Below are positions 32,584 through 44,269 of a DNA stretch of 64,000 nucleotides, one piece after another. The stretch covers positions 3,784,420 through 3,848,419 of the forward strand of contig CM119266.1 in the NCBI GenBank assembly GCA_051294375.1. The letters are read 5' to 3'. The notes below the pieces were generated by a model. The model worked only from the letters and a program-made list of their open reading frames with translations, made no database searches and was not told where the DNA came from. Source of the DNA: Paraspadella gotoi. Taxonomy: Eukaryota; Chaetognatha. Within the stretch, counting starts at the first letter, position 1. Every line of letters begins with the position of its first letter. The position numbers were made by a program, and so were the translations under genes.

Positions 32584-32787
32584 GTAAGAAGACATTGATC
32601 ACTGTCCCTTCCAACTTAGGATTAAGCGCGATTTTCATCCTTACATTCGTTCCAAAATTATTTTTCATGCTATCAATATAAGAAATATAATCAATGGGTA
32701 ATTTATCTAATTTAGAAAGTTATAAAATCAATTATATGGACGAATAAAATAGCAAAGGAAATTCATCGTGCTCCATAGCACATCTCA

Positions 32788-32793
32788 TTTATT
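32788..32793 (-). promoter_or_regulatory. Possible polyadenylation signal for the SRSF-like gene
   Basis: AATAAA on the minus strand, about 200 bp after the stop codon at 32995. Position and hexamer fit, but such words are common in AT-rich DNA. Confidence 0.4.
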
Positions 32794-32994
32794 TACAGAA
32801 ACGGAATGAATAAAGAACACATGTTACACAATGTGAGAAATTGGGAGAAAAGAGATACTGTTAGCTTTAAGTTTAAGCGTGACATGGAAGTAGGAGAAAA
32901 TTATTTTTAAATTTAAATGAAACGTAAAAGGGTACTGAGAAAGAGAGAGAGAGACACACAAAACGTTTGCGTTTAATTTAAAGCGTAAAAAGGT

Positions 32995-33314
32995 TCAAGG
33001 AGGGCTTGGGCTTCTTCGTCGGGGAGACCTAGACCTGGATCGAGACCTGGGCGATCGAGACCTGAACCTATCATACTTGGCTCGGGGCGAGGGGCTGCGA
33101 CGTCTACCGCCCCTTCCGCCCGGGCTGCCACGTCTTCCCTCGCGATCGTCATAGCGTCCGCCCCTAACGGGCGAGCGACGTCCACCGCCCGCTCGCTTGC
33201 TTCGTCCGTGACTCATCTCGACCCTGACTCGTGCTCCATTGATACGGACTCCGTCAAGATGTAGGACGGCGTCTTCGGCGTCACGTGGGTCATCGAACTC
33301 GACAAAAGCGAAAC
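32995..33314 (-). CDS. SR splicing factor (SRSF3-like), exon 2: RNP1 and RS tail
   Basis: Second half of a small nuclear SR protein that binds exonic RNA and recruits the spliceosome. After acceptor CACCAG the phase-1 join gives GFAFVEF, the RNP1 motif of the RRM, then [20 protein letters not shown] and VRVEMSHGR, the last strand of the RRM. The rest is an RS region: [25 protein letters not shown] and [16 protein letters not shown], ending in TGA. There is no CCHC zinc knuckle, which points to SRSF3/Rbp1 rather than SRSF7. RS serines are targets of SRPK and CLK kinases in this family. Confidence 0.93.
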
Positions 33315-33792
33315 CTGGTGAAAGAAACGAGAAAGTTTTGGATAAAATGTTTAATTTATTTTAACATTATTTCATTTTAAATGTTTATATTAATCACTTA
33401 ATGAAAACAGCGTGAAACAAATCCTATTATTTTTCCCTAAACCTTATTAACCTTAAGCTTAACTTTAAGCTACACCTAAACTACATTTCAAGTAACATTA
33501 TGCCGTGCAATTTTTTTAAAACTGTTTCATACAGAGCTCAAAAAGTTTCGTATTAAGTATTTTTTTAGAGAAATGCAAAGTTTTTGAATTTTTCAAATAT
33601 TTTTCAAGTATTTTTTTAATATTTTTTTTATATTTTTATACATACATTATTACTCATAAGAAGCGAAAATGTAAGTCAGTGATTGTTAAATTTTACCCGG
33701 AAGGTTTTAAAATGAGCCCATATTACTCGCTCTCCCCATGACCTTCATCTCCATCTCTATTTATCTTTAAATAATAATTCCTCCTACTCACC

Positions 33793-33933
33793 AGGTGGTC
33801 GTTGCGCGACCCAAACATTCCTCAGAGTCCCGAATTTGCTGAAGGGGTCCTCGATCTCTCGTTCCGTGGTTCCGGGTCTCAGATCCCCGATGTAGACTTT
33901 GCACTCTGGCGCCCAATTTCCGTGACGGGTCAT
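33793..33933 (-). CDS. SR splicing factor (SRSF3-like), exon 1: start and RNP2
   Basis: ATG at 33933 opens MTRHGNWAPECKVYIGDL, where KVYIGDL is RNP2 of the RRM. GTTEREIEDPFSKFGTL follows, the usual first RRM helix, and the exon ends CCACCTG before GTGAGTAGG, phase 1. With exon 2 the protein is about 153 residues, close to the 164 of human SRSF3, so the gene looks complete. The 480-bp intron is AT-rich. SR genes often control themselves through a poison exon in such introns; none is obvious here. The exon 1 length may be off by one base in my count. Confidence 0.92.
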
Positions 33934-34188
33934 GACTTCGAAAAGAAAAATAAACCCTGAACGAATTTAATTAAAGTGAGACGAACGGCCGGGAAAACTT
34001 GTCGATCCAAGAGTCCACGCTAATAATTCTAATCTTAATCTCAAAAATCCTACGCTATATATTCTTGAATTTTAAATTATAAAACCCAAACATGACCAGG
34101 CGATATCGCGCTAGTCGCAATTTCGTGATAAGACAACCGGTCGCAAGCGAAAAAATGGGCAAGAGGCTCGATTGTAGGGAAGCGTAAC
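33934..34188 (-). other. 5' flank of the SRSF-like gene
   Basis: Likely 5' UTR and promoter region. GC-richer near 33980-34020 and 34100-34180; no TATA box was located with confidence. Confidence 0.4.
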
Positions 34189-34189
34189 T

Positions 34190-34942
34190 CAAATTATGAA
34201 GGAAATTCTGGCATCAAAATAGGAAAACCCGACAAGGAAATAAACTGGGAGAGAAAAAGAGAAAGCTAATCTGTCGAGAAGAAATTTTCTCGCTGCGCTG
34301 AGACGATGGGCTGAATTGTGTAGAGTTGGTAGAGGCGACTTTGGTGGAGCTACTGTAGGACCACCGGGGTAGCGGGTAGAGCTGGGGGTGACTACGGGGC
34401 GGTTGGAGGTGATCAGGGGAGCCCGCAGAATCAAGTCGCAATGGTGACATTCGCGGGAGAATTTTGGAGGTTGAACTTTTTTTTTCAATGGTGCCAGAAG
34501 CCTTAACATGTAGACAAGGACATATGCTGTGACGCTCATAAATGAAGAAACTGAAGCCATGATGAAAATGGCTGACTGTTGAACTGAAGGTTGACTTGAT
34601 GGACTGAACAAATCAAAAATTAAAAACAGATTAAAAATTGCCTTTGAATAGCAAAAAAATTAACTTTACAATTAAATGAAAATGAAAGAGTATTAAATAT
34701 GTCCTCCGAATTAGGCATTACGATAAATTTTCAGTATAATTAAACTTAATTTAAAGGCATCATTCTAAATTTCCAATTTTCATCGAGCTCGCAGCTAAAC
34801 TCCGTCACCTGATCAGCAACTACGTCAAAAGTAATCACGCCCAAATGAAATGAGGAATAGCGAAAAGCGAAAGCAGAGAAAAGATACATAAACCGGATTT
34901 GACTTACCTCAGATTTAAATTCCAATATGTGTAGTCGTAGAA
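34190..34942 (-). CDS. Candidate exons of a membrane protein
   Basis: After acceptor TTGATTTGTTCAG (exon start 34603) one frame reads PSSQPSVQQSAIFIMASVSS, then FMSVTAYVLVYMLRLLAPL, a credible transmembrane helix. A nine-A run follows, and the neighbouring frame then gives a serine/proline-rich tail (RSHPQLYPLPRWSYSSSTK). A small upstream exon at 34908-34942 (FYDYTYWNLNL), with good acceptor TTTCTGCAG and donor GTAAGTC, joins the membrane frame in phase 2. The A run could be an indel site. Family not recognised; divergent from the SRSF-like promoter is excluded because both are on the minus strand. Confidence 0.35.
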
Positions 34943-36254
34943 CTGCAGAAATGTAAGAGTTTCCAAAGACGATGATGTCAGCGTGAGTGTATAGAGAATG
35001 TAAGCATGTCACATTGGGCGACGCCAAGGAGCAATCGTCGATGCTGCATTCAGACTGAGTAAAGAAAGAAACGGAGATTTTCAAAACTGCGCATGCGTCT
35101 GCAGCGTTGGGACCAACTGCAGCGCCTGAAGCATGGGCCGCAGCTCTTCAAAATGAAAGAAATGAATGAAAAGACCGAGCAGCAGCGGCGAGACGCTTCT
35201 ATATTCGGTGTCTGCTGCGTCGCCGCGTACTTTATATATTGTAGGAAAAACCTGCAGCGTGCGCGGCGTTAGAAAGCAGATGAAGTGTGATAAATTGTAA
35301 TTTACAAATGTATTAAATATGGCTAGCCTAATTATAAATAAAAACAATAATTTATAATTTATACGACTTTTGTCGGTTTTAAAATTATTATTTCGCTCGG
35401 ATTTTTCAAGCTGTAAAAATAAAAAGCGACCTCCAAGTCTAATTGTTTATTTAAGAAATAAAATAACCTCCTTACATCTTTGTGGTGATATGAGGAAATG
35501 AGTTTCTCCTGTCGAGGATCGAGTTTAAAAACATTTGGGCTATTACTAATAGCCCAAATAATAGTATTAGGGCGGAAGCCTTTAGTGCGTGGGAGGAAAC
35601 TTGGAACACACGGAGTTCTTACTTAGAAAACAGAGAGACGCACGATTGAACGGTCTGACCATTTGTTTATTGGCCAATTAAAACTAAAAGCGATGTCTTC
35701 ATCCCAAACTGTTGTGAAAGTTTAATATAAAGTTAAAAAAGAGTGAATTATTTCAGTTTAATCCTTCATAATTAGCTCTCATCCGTTAGATCCCATCAAG
35801 TTTAAAGATTCTATTATGGATTTAAATCAGAAAGGAAATAAAAGATTGTGGAGAAAAGAGAAGGCGCGAATAATTAGACAGACCAGAGAAGAATTTCCGC
35901 ATAAAAAAAAAAAAAACTGTTTAAATTTTAAAAACTGCAATATTATTGAGAATATTTTGTATCCTCACAAATTAATCCTCATGAAACTACAAATTATTGT
36001 ATCGCCAAAACGAATTACAGCATTAAAATAAAATGTGTGTGAGAGAACTTAGGATTATGTTTGGATACCACGACCTATCTATAATTTTTAATAATCGTAA
36101 GAAAACCTTAATCTCAAAGATCTATACAATGAAAAATACAGTTCTTCAGAAACTTGTTCCGTTTTTTACAACATAAGAACAATTTTTAATTGTTTACATT
36201 TTAATTAATTAATTTTATTTAATTAACTGTTTTTGTTTTTTTTTCTCTCTATTT
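34943..36254. other. Non-coding stretch with weak open frames
   Basis: The minus strand stays open at 35081-35230 (GDAADTEYRSVSPLLLGLF) after an AG acceptor, but no matching donor was found. The rest is AT-rich. Confidence 0.35.
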
Positions 36255-37238
36255 TATTATGAAATTGGTACAGCCAATATAAAAATTATCCATTTATTTG
36301 CTCATTTCGTTTGCTCAGACTTTGTCTATGTTTTTTTGTTTGTTGATGATGATTGTACTGAATCAACCTTAATGTATTCGAATAAAATCGCATATATAAG
36401 ATTAAATCATTAAGAAACTGGTCATCAGTTATAAAATACATAATCCCGCCCCTCAAGACTTTTAAGAACATCCTTCGCCCAAAACCCGGATCTTAACTTA
36501 TTTCTCACTTAAAACATCAAATTTTGAAACAAAAAAAGCGATAAAAATCAGACGCAGTGGTTTTCATTTCAAGGGGGGACTTTTATTCTATTTTTAGATT
36601 TTGGTTTAGTTTTTGGGTCAGAATCCCGGATCCTCGAAAGTCTGCAACGAATGAGGAACACATGGTCCGAATGTTCGACCCGATCGAACTGATAATCGAA
36701 TCCGGTTTTGATGTTGATTCTCTTTTTAAACTCGGACGATTTCGTATTAAAAGTTAAAAAACGAAATTTATCACCGTGACCTGGCACCGTCGCTTAGATT
36801 AAATAGTCACGATGGCGCCTGTCGTCTGATTTAGCGCCTGAAGGTAAACTTCGAGGTATGACTGACTGTTACGGAATACGTAATACGGAATACGGAATAC
36901 GGAATACGTTATGACACAATGAAAAATGTCGTAACGTTACTGTTTCGTGCATAAAAAAAATTCACTGTTCAATATTATTATATTTTTTTTTATTTTTTGA
37001 AACGTTATAGTTTCATATGTTAATATCCAAAATATCAATGTAAATTTTTTTTTGTTTTTTAGATATGACCGAATTTAGGGTGAAAGATAATAAATTTTTT
37101 AAAAAGTTACTTGTTCATATTTATTAATAGAATTGTAATAAAAAAAATAAAAAAATTAATAGTACTAATAGTGTTATGTTATATTATGTTATATTATATT
37201 ATGTTATGTTATGTTATATTGGTTGTACCAATTTCATA
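36255..37238. mobile_element. Possible element bounded by 25-bp inverted repeats
   Basis: ATTGGTACARCCAATATAA occurs at about 36264-36282 and, reversed, at about 37214-37233; the match covers 25 bp with one difference. A third copy of the right-hand end sits at about 45176-45198. Internal sequence is AT-rich and non-coding, so at most a non-autonomous transposon. Confidence 0.45.
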
Positions 37239-37551
37239 TATGGGGAAAAAAACCTCATTTAAAAATAAATTTTTGCTTGTTTTTTACTTTAACTGAAAAA
37301 TATAAGCAATTTTATGGAATAAAAAAAATTTAATAGTAATCAAAATGTAATTGAGTCTTTCCTTTTTCAAATTACAAAAGAAAAATAAAAAATTTCATAT
37401 GCCTTCATTGAAATTTTTTAAACAAAAAAACTGTTATTCTTTTAACTCTGATTTAAACAAAAGCTGTCTAAATATTTATGGATTTAATTTAATAAAACTC
37501 TTTTAGAAAGGTTTCCCATGATTAGGGCTTTAATTTGATACTATACCCACC

Positions 37552-37800
37552 TTGCTACAGTAGCATCCGTCTAGAATTTCTGAGACGGCAAGCTTGTTAA
37601 CTCGAGTACAAATGATAATTTTAAAGAGAGCTTTTGTCTTGATGTATACACATATGGCTACTCCCCCTTCGGTAAGCCATTGCTCTACGACCAATTTTGG
37701 GACATCAGAACTTATTGTAAAAAGTAACTTCAGCCAGATTTAACCTGAAACCTTTTCGTTAGGTTAAAATCCGGCGCGCTAAGCACTCGGCCAAATGATT
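37552..37800 (-). repeat. tRNA-Ser/Leu-like SINE, inverted copy
   Basis: Minus strand begins near ATTTGGCCGAGTGCTTAGCG (A box TGGCCGAGTGC). The body then shares AAAATTGGTCGTAGAGCAAT, CTTACCGAAGGGGGAGTAGC and the end TCAGAAATTCTAGACGGATG with the plus-strand copy at 39015-39262. Confidence 0.78.
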
Positions 37801-39014
37801 TTCCTAAAAAAATTGTACAAATTAAATTATATAAAGCTGTAGGTTCGCTTTTATTTTTTTGGGGGAAACAAAAAATTCAATGTTCGAAGCAGAGATTTCA
37901 ACATCCGAGTCCCAAGTTTCCCGATTCGTGACGGAACGTCCAACGACGACGATTATTACGAAGATAGCGAATATCTGGCTTATTTGTAATGTTTGAAATT
38001 GAGGAAAAGTCAGAGGCAGTTGCCTCGTTAAGCCGCGACGTCGAATGTTTTCACGTTGCTTTTAAGGTGTTTTATTAGGTGTTTTAACCAGTTGCTTATG
38101 TGAAACAACTGAAAATGTTTTATACCTCGTCACCTATTGTATCAATATTAAAAATAGGCTAATGATTGAGAGAATGAAAGAATGGAATCGTTTTGAAAAA
38201 ATAATAATTTAAGTTTTCAATTTGCATAAAAACAAGTTTGAGCAAACAATGTCTGATCTGCCTACAATAATTAAGCGGTAATAAGCTAATATGATGATAA
38301 TTCTTGGTAATGTTTTCTGATTTTAATTTGTGATCTTAACAGATCATAACATGTTGTAACATAAACAAGTTTGAGCAAACAATTCGGATCTGCCCACAAT
38401 CATTATTGGTAATCAATTAATAATTAATTCAAGTTAATTAATTATTTGTTTTGATTGATTAATTGAACGTATTAATTAATTATTGATTAATTAATTATTA
38501 AAAGGAAAAAAGCATAATCAATTAGTGAAACAGTTTTTTGTTTTTTTATTTAAACTCATTTCCACTCAAACATTCCATGAAACTTGATTTCCAGTTAATC
38601 ACGCACTTTCTACCCACATACAAAATTTCAAGTCAATCGCCCCTCCACTCATGAGTAATTGGTGTTCAAATAGTAAGTTTTTTTTTTCCATTCAAACTCA
38701 TTTCCACTTGACGATTCCATCGAAACTTCATATCAGCTAATTACAACTTCCCTACCCACACACAAAATTTCATTCAATCCATCCATCCAATCACGAGTAT
38801 TGTGTTTTTTGCTAAGGTGGGACGGACGAGGACATCATTTTTTTTGCATAATTTATTATAATTCGATGTTCTGACATGATATAAGTGAATGCCGGACAAG
38901 ACTGAGGGACTGACAAAGTGAATTATAGAGTCAGAATCTGCTGAAAGCAGATCTGACTAAAAAGAAAAGAAAAAACAAAATTTATATTTAGGATTTTGAA
39001 TTTTTTTTTTTAAA
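37801..39014. other. Spacer between inverted SINEs
   Basis: AT-rich. Two direct repeats of about 50 bp start at AACAAGTTTGAGCAAACAA (38226 and 38362). Two diverged units of about 150 bp containing AACTCATTTCCACT lie at about 38550-38680 and 38695-38830. No supported exon. Confidence 0.55.
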
Positions 39015-39262
39015 TAACGAGATGGCCGAGTGGTTAAAAACTAAGACTTCAACGCAGAATGGAATGGTAGGATTCGAATCCCACTCAAGGTTAACTTTTA
39101 CAATAAACTGCTATGTCCCAAAAGTGGTCGTAGAGCAATGGCTTACCGAAGGGGGAGTAGCCATATGAGTCCTCGACAACAAGACAAAAACTCGCTTTCA
39201 AATTATCATTTCTACTCGAGTTACAGAGCTTGCCGTCTCAGAAATTCTAGACGGATGCTACT
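39015..39262 (+). repeat. tRNA-Ser/Leu-like SINE, direct copy
   Basis: GAGATGGCCGAGTGGTTAAA holds a perfect A box (TGGCCGAGTGG) of the serine/leucine tRNA type, and GATTCGAATCCC is the B box. Acceptor-stem pairing is poor, and a shared body of about 180 bp follows, so this is a SINE and not a tRNA gene. Confidence 0.82.
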
Positions 39263-41904
39263 GTACCTTTTTCTTTCAAAAGTTATTTTAAAAAAATAAT
39301 TTTTTTAAAATTACGCAGTACAAATTTGGCAAAGCGAGAGTATCTCACTTATTTCTATTGGTACAATACTTAAATTTCAAAATAAAACTTGAAAAAAAAT
39401 TTTTTGTCATTTAAAAACATATCACATTCAGATGTACCTATCGTATAATAATTGATTTATCTATTTCCCCAAAAAAGCCTAATTAGAAAAGTTAAAATTT
39501 TTTCAAATTGTTGGAAAAAAAATTTTGTCCCACCTATGTTCATTGAGAATAATAGTTTTGCATTGAAAATCAAAATATCAAAAAAATAAAAAAATCAGCC
39601 TCTAAAAAAATCAAAAGGCAAGAGGCTGATTTTTTTTAGAATTGCAAAATTTTTTTCCTAACTCGTAATCTATTATTTTTAAGTTTCAAAATATTTTTTT
39701 TCAAAATCAATCAATCAATTTTTTTTATTAATTTAAAATGTTTTTATGATATTGTTTTTATTTGAAAGAATTGAAAAAAATAGAAAAATATAGTAATTAT
39801 ATAAAGTTTTTAAAAATATTTAAGAATATTAGATAATTAGACACAAGGAGAGTAAGCAGAAAAAACTTCCCATTCATAAAAAAAATTAAAAATGAATTTA
39901 TCATATTGTTATTTAGATTAATTGACTAATTACAAGCTAATGAATTATATAAACTAAAAAAATGATGGGTAAAAAATATTCATCTTGGTCTCGGTTAACT
40001 ATTAAGTTATTGTTAAAATTTTGTTTTAATAATATTAATATTTTTTTTGCATTTATAAAAGCAATGGTCTAAAATTTTGTAAGCGTTTCGAGCTATATTG
40101 CTTCATCTTTTATACTATTTTTGATCTAGTTAGCTTTTTTGTTAATGGTCAAGGGTTATGGTCAGACACAGTAATGTCCAGTAGTATATATCGCACATAT
40201 TACCAAAAGTAACAATCAATTAATTTGGCTCAGAAACAATTTTAAAAGGATAAAATCAGCACGAGACCGTTTCGCCACGTTATTTTTCATTGTGTCTTAT
40301 ACGGATTCAGACGACAAGAGGATCATTGTGAACTTCTCAAATAAACATGAAAAAAAGGTTGCCTTGTTCAGACGGATCTTTTTTTGCTTCTTTCTTTTCC
40401 CCTTTTTTCTATAACCCTCTCTCCCCCCGCCCTCTCAGTCTCTCAATGCCTCAGTTATGAATTTTTAAAAGTATTTATTTGAGGAAATGACTTTTCTTTT
40501 CAACTCCTTAATCATTAATTCTCTTCAAGCTTTTACTTCTCCTTTGCAGGATAAATTTTGGAGATCATTTGTATCACATTATTATTATTATTANNNNNNN
40601 NNNTATTATTGTTATCATTATTATTATTATTATTTACATTTCTATTATCGTTTGTTGTTTTGTTGTTGTTTCTATTGTTTCTATTGGTTTCGACTTAATT
40701 ATAATCGATCAGCCGGACGACCGACCAGCCAACCGATCGACCGATTGACCGAGCGTCACTTGCAGGCATGGATGACGAGAATTATTTAAGAAGAAGGAAG
40801 CGAGGAAAGAAAGTTGTAGCACTTGCAGACGTAGTGAAAGCTGATTGGAGACTTGAGTGTTGATTCTTGACTCTTGACTGATGACTGTTGTCTGTTGACT
40901 GTTGAGTGCAGCTGTTCGACGTTAAGTATTTTCGACAATTATTTTTGCAATATCGTGGAAAATGCAATTGTATCGACTGTTTCCAATCTGAAAGTCTGAA
41001 AGTCTGAACTCAGAATTGTCACTAAAAATAAGAATCAAATGATCAGAGGAAGAAAAGAAGAGACACGAAAATTATTGATTTCATTGGCTTAAGAATCAAT
41101 AACAATGAATAGTACAATATTTAGTTTTTACTTTTGATTTAAAAAAATTCTACTTTTTTTATAATATTTATAATAAGTAAGTCAACAACTTATTTTATCA
41201 AGAGATATTATCAACTGTATAGTCGACATGGCTTTTATTCAGTTATCAAGAATATCTTTTACATCTTTGCGTAATTGACAGCGAGATAGATGGACCGACC
41301 GACAGACCAAAAATATGCTCTTTCGCGTCTCGGAGCTAAGAAAGGATATATTTTCCCGGAAAAGAAAGACGATATAAAGAAAAGGAGGGAAAGACTTCCC
41401 TAAAAATGGAAGGATAACCGCTTGTTAACTGCTTGTTAACTACTTGTTAACTGCTTGTTTGCTGCTTTTTAACAGCCTCGTTTTAACAAACATCTTTGGT
41501 CAGATTAGATAAAGATTTGTTTCGTAAAAAAAAAGAAGTTTTCATCAAATCCTGTTGCTTCTTTTAAAAAATCCGATTTCACATAATGTCAATATTTCTC
41601 TCCCCTTTTTCTCTTCCAAACTTACTTTCTCTTTCTCTCTCTCTCTCTCTCTCCCCGCACAATTAACCCCCTCCCCTCTCTCTTAACGATCCCCTCTCTC
41701 TCTCTTTTTAATTTGCGCCGCGAGTACTCGCGAAGCAACTCTAAAAGTCCTTTTTCGGTCGGCCTGTCGGTCGGTCTGTCGGTCCTTCGGTATGTCTGTC
41801 CGTTGGTCTGTCCCACTTACGTTAAAAAGAAATCTAATTAAGATCTCAAATCTAAGAGACTGCTAACGCCGCCTTCAGTAATTCCTAAAACTATAAGGGA
41901 AATA
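39263..41904. other. AT-rich non-coding stretch
   Basis: Contains (TTA)n with a 10-N gap at 40594-40603, ACCGACCGAC-like tetranucleotide patches near 40720 and 41755, a CTTGTTAACTG repeat near 41420-41460, and (CT)n near 41630. No splice-supported exon was found. Confidence 0.5.
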
Positions 41905-42523
41905 CACTACGGCGCAAAAAAAGAAGATACTTGTTAGCTTTAAATACCTCACTATTTCTTTATAAATTTTGAAAAAATATTTATAAAAGTATAGCTTTTT
42001 TAAAAAGCTATCGATTGGTGCAAGAACAAATTAATTTGCTCAGGCAGTAGAATACAGTAATACTTTAAAGTCAGAGTCTGAAAACGGAATTTGGAAAAAA
42101 ATAATTTTTGGAGGTTAAGTTGATAAAACTTTTTCTTCTGACTGATGATGAAAGATTTTTTTTTATAGTTTCCTTACTTATTTTAATTTAATTTAAGTTA
42201 AAATGGTTGACACCTATCCCTATAGATATTCTATGCTGAATTTGTTCAGCAAATTTTATATTATAAACATTTTATAATAGGGAAAAATCATTGACCTTAG
42301 TTGACTGAAAAAAAAAACTAACTTCTTTTTTTTCGATTTTTTGTACAAATCGACTTTGTCGTTCTATAACTTTCGAACGCTTTGCTCGATTTCATTTGGA
42401 CTTAAATCCATCACTTCATCTTTCCAAAAGCTTTGTTTTTTATTTCTATATTTTTATAGAATTCAGCTATCCAATACGGTTTTTTGAGGTAAAAACGTGT
42501 CTTCTTTTCTTTGCACCGCATTG
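41905..42523. mobile_element. Mariner-like MITE, about 620 bp
   Basis: Terminal inverted repeats CACTACGGCGCAAAAAAAGA (left) and CAATGCGGTGCAAAGAAAAG (right, reversed) are flanked by TA on both sides. TA target duplications with such ends are typical of Tc1/mariner elements. There is no transposase frame, so it is non-autonomous. Confidence 0.72.
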
Positions 42524-42692
42524 TACATTAAGGCAGGCCAAAATTTAACAATTTTTACAATATGAAAAAGTCTGCAATAAAAGTCTTTTGTCCTTTTATA
42601 ACCAAATTGACTTATGATATTATATTTTGATTAAATTAATTTTCCTCATGCATGGAAGCATTTTAATATTTAACAATATATAAGAAATGCTT

Positions 42693-43310
42693 AAAAAATG
42701 TTTTTTTAAATTTAAATTTTTAAAAATAAATTCTGATAAAGATTAAAAAGTTAAATAAAGGTTAGTACTACAAATTTTAAAAATTTTAATGATAAATGGG
42801 CTAAAATTTAAAAAACCTTAAAAAATCTTTGTCATCATTATCATTTATTAAATTTTATCATTTTTGTTAATTTTCATAGATAAATCATTAAAATTTCAAA
42901 AAGTCTTATTAATAACCTTCATCTAACTTTTCAAGCTCTATCAGAATCTGTTGAAAAAAATATAATATATTTAAAAAAAATTTTGAAATTTTATAGNNNN
43001 NNNNNNGCTTAAAAAATTTTTTTTAAATTTACATTTTTAAAAATAAATTCTGATAAAGATTAAAAAGTTAAATAAAGGTTAGTACTACAAATTTTAAAAA
43101 TTTTAATGATAAATGGGCTAAAATTTTAAAAAACCTTAAAAAAGCTTTGTCATCATTATCATTTATTAAATTTTATCATTTTTGTTAATTTTCATAGATA
43201 AATCATTAAAATTTCAAAAAGTTTTATTAATAACCTTCATCTAACTTTTCAAGCTCTATCAGAATCCGTTGAAAAAAAGTAATATATTTAAAAAAATTTT
43301 TGAAATTTTA
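42693..43310. repeat. Two 300-bp duplicates around a 10-N gap
   Basis: 42693-42996 and 43007-43310 are nearly identical (for example GGTTAGTACTACAAATTTTA in both), separated only by N at 42997-43006. Contig ends that overlap but were not merged would give exactly this. Confidence 0.88.
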
Positions 43311-43340
43311 TAGTATTCAAATAATATAAAATAGCTTCTA

Positions 43341-43807
43341 TGCATTTAACTATAAGATAAATATTAATTTTTTTTATTTTCACGATTTTTAATAAACACA
43401 TTAACAATATTTATACCGAACTTCTGTTAGTTTGTAACCGGTTCCGCCTTTGTAAACATGTGGGAAATTCGTAATATAATAGTAGATCTTTCATTTCATA
43501 AGCCATTTATCTTATCTACTGACTTTTGTTAGGCTGCCTTTATTTTAAATGAAGAACAATGGAATAAGTTTTTTAGCAATAACTTTTGGTAGAGTTAAAA
43601 AAAGTAATGGAGATATTCTGACAGCATTTTTAAGATTTCTATAAAGTAGAATTAACTTTACATAAACTAAATAGTAACTGCTTATCCCGTCTTTTATTTA
43701 ACTATAAGATAAATCTTAATTTTTTTTTGATTTTCACGATCTTTAATAAACACATTAACAATATTTATGCCGGACTTCAGTTAGTTTGTAACCTGTTCCG
43801 CCTTATT
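43341..43807. repeat. R2 repeat copy 2 inside direct repeats of about 110 bp
   Basis: Direct repeats at about 43341-43452 and 43696-43807 share TTTAACTATAAGATAAAT and AATAAACACATTAACAATAT, then TTAGTTTGTAACC. Between them lies the segment found alone at 32119-32365. The layout resembles a short element with terminal direct repeats, or two overlapping insertions. Confidence 0.6.
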
Positions 43808-43856
43808 GTACATAGTTAAAACAAAGTCACTGCGGTGCAACACATTGGAGAGAATG

Positions 43857-43989
43857 NNNNNNNNNNNNNNNNNNNNNNNNNNNNNNNNNNNNNNNNNNNN
43901 NNNNNNNNNNNNNNNNNNNNNNNNNNNNNNNNNNNNNNNNNNNNNNNNNNNNNNNNNNNNNNNNNNNNNNNNNNNNNNNNNNNNNNNNN
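43857..43989. other. Assembly gap (133 N)
   Basis: Unknown bases, followed by GAGAGAGAG, so probably an uncrossed microsatellite. Confidence 0.97.
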
Positions 43990-44269
43990 AGAGAGAGATC
44001 CTAATCTGTTTCCTCTTAATCTAGTCTCTTTTTTATCTTCGATTTTACTCATTTTACGTCGAAAGTCAAGACGGTCTTTCGGCACAATTTTCGTATCTCG
44101 CCCCATTTTCGTTTCTAATATAATTTTGACCCTAATATTTTATTCTAGTATTTTACCAAACCCAAACCCTAACATTTTGATTCTAGTGCGGAGTACAATA
44201 TAGTATTATTCCCCAATCTAATACTTAAGGGGGTGGTCTTTTCACTCAATTAAAACATTCTTTGAAACA

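Noticed and set aside
39015-39095. Functional tRNA-Ser gene
   Set aside because: A and B boxes are good but the acceptor stem does not pair, and an inverted copy shares the downstream body, so it is a SINE.
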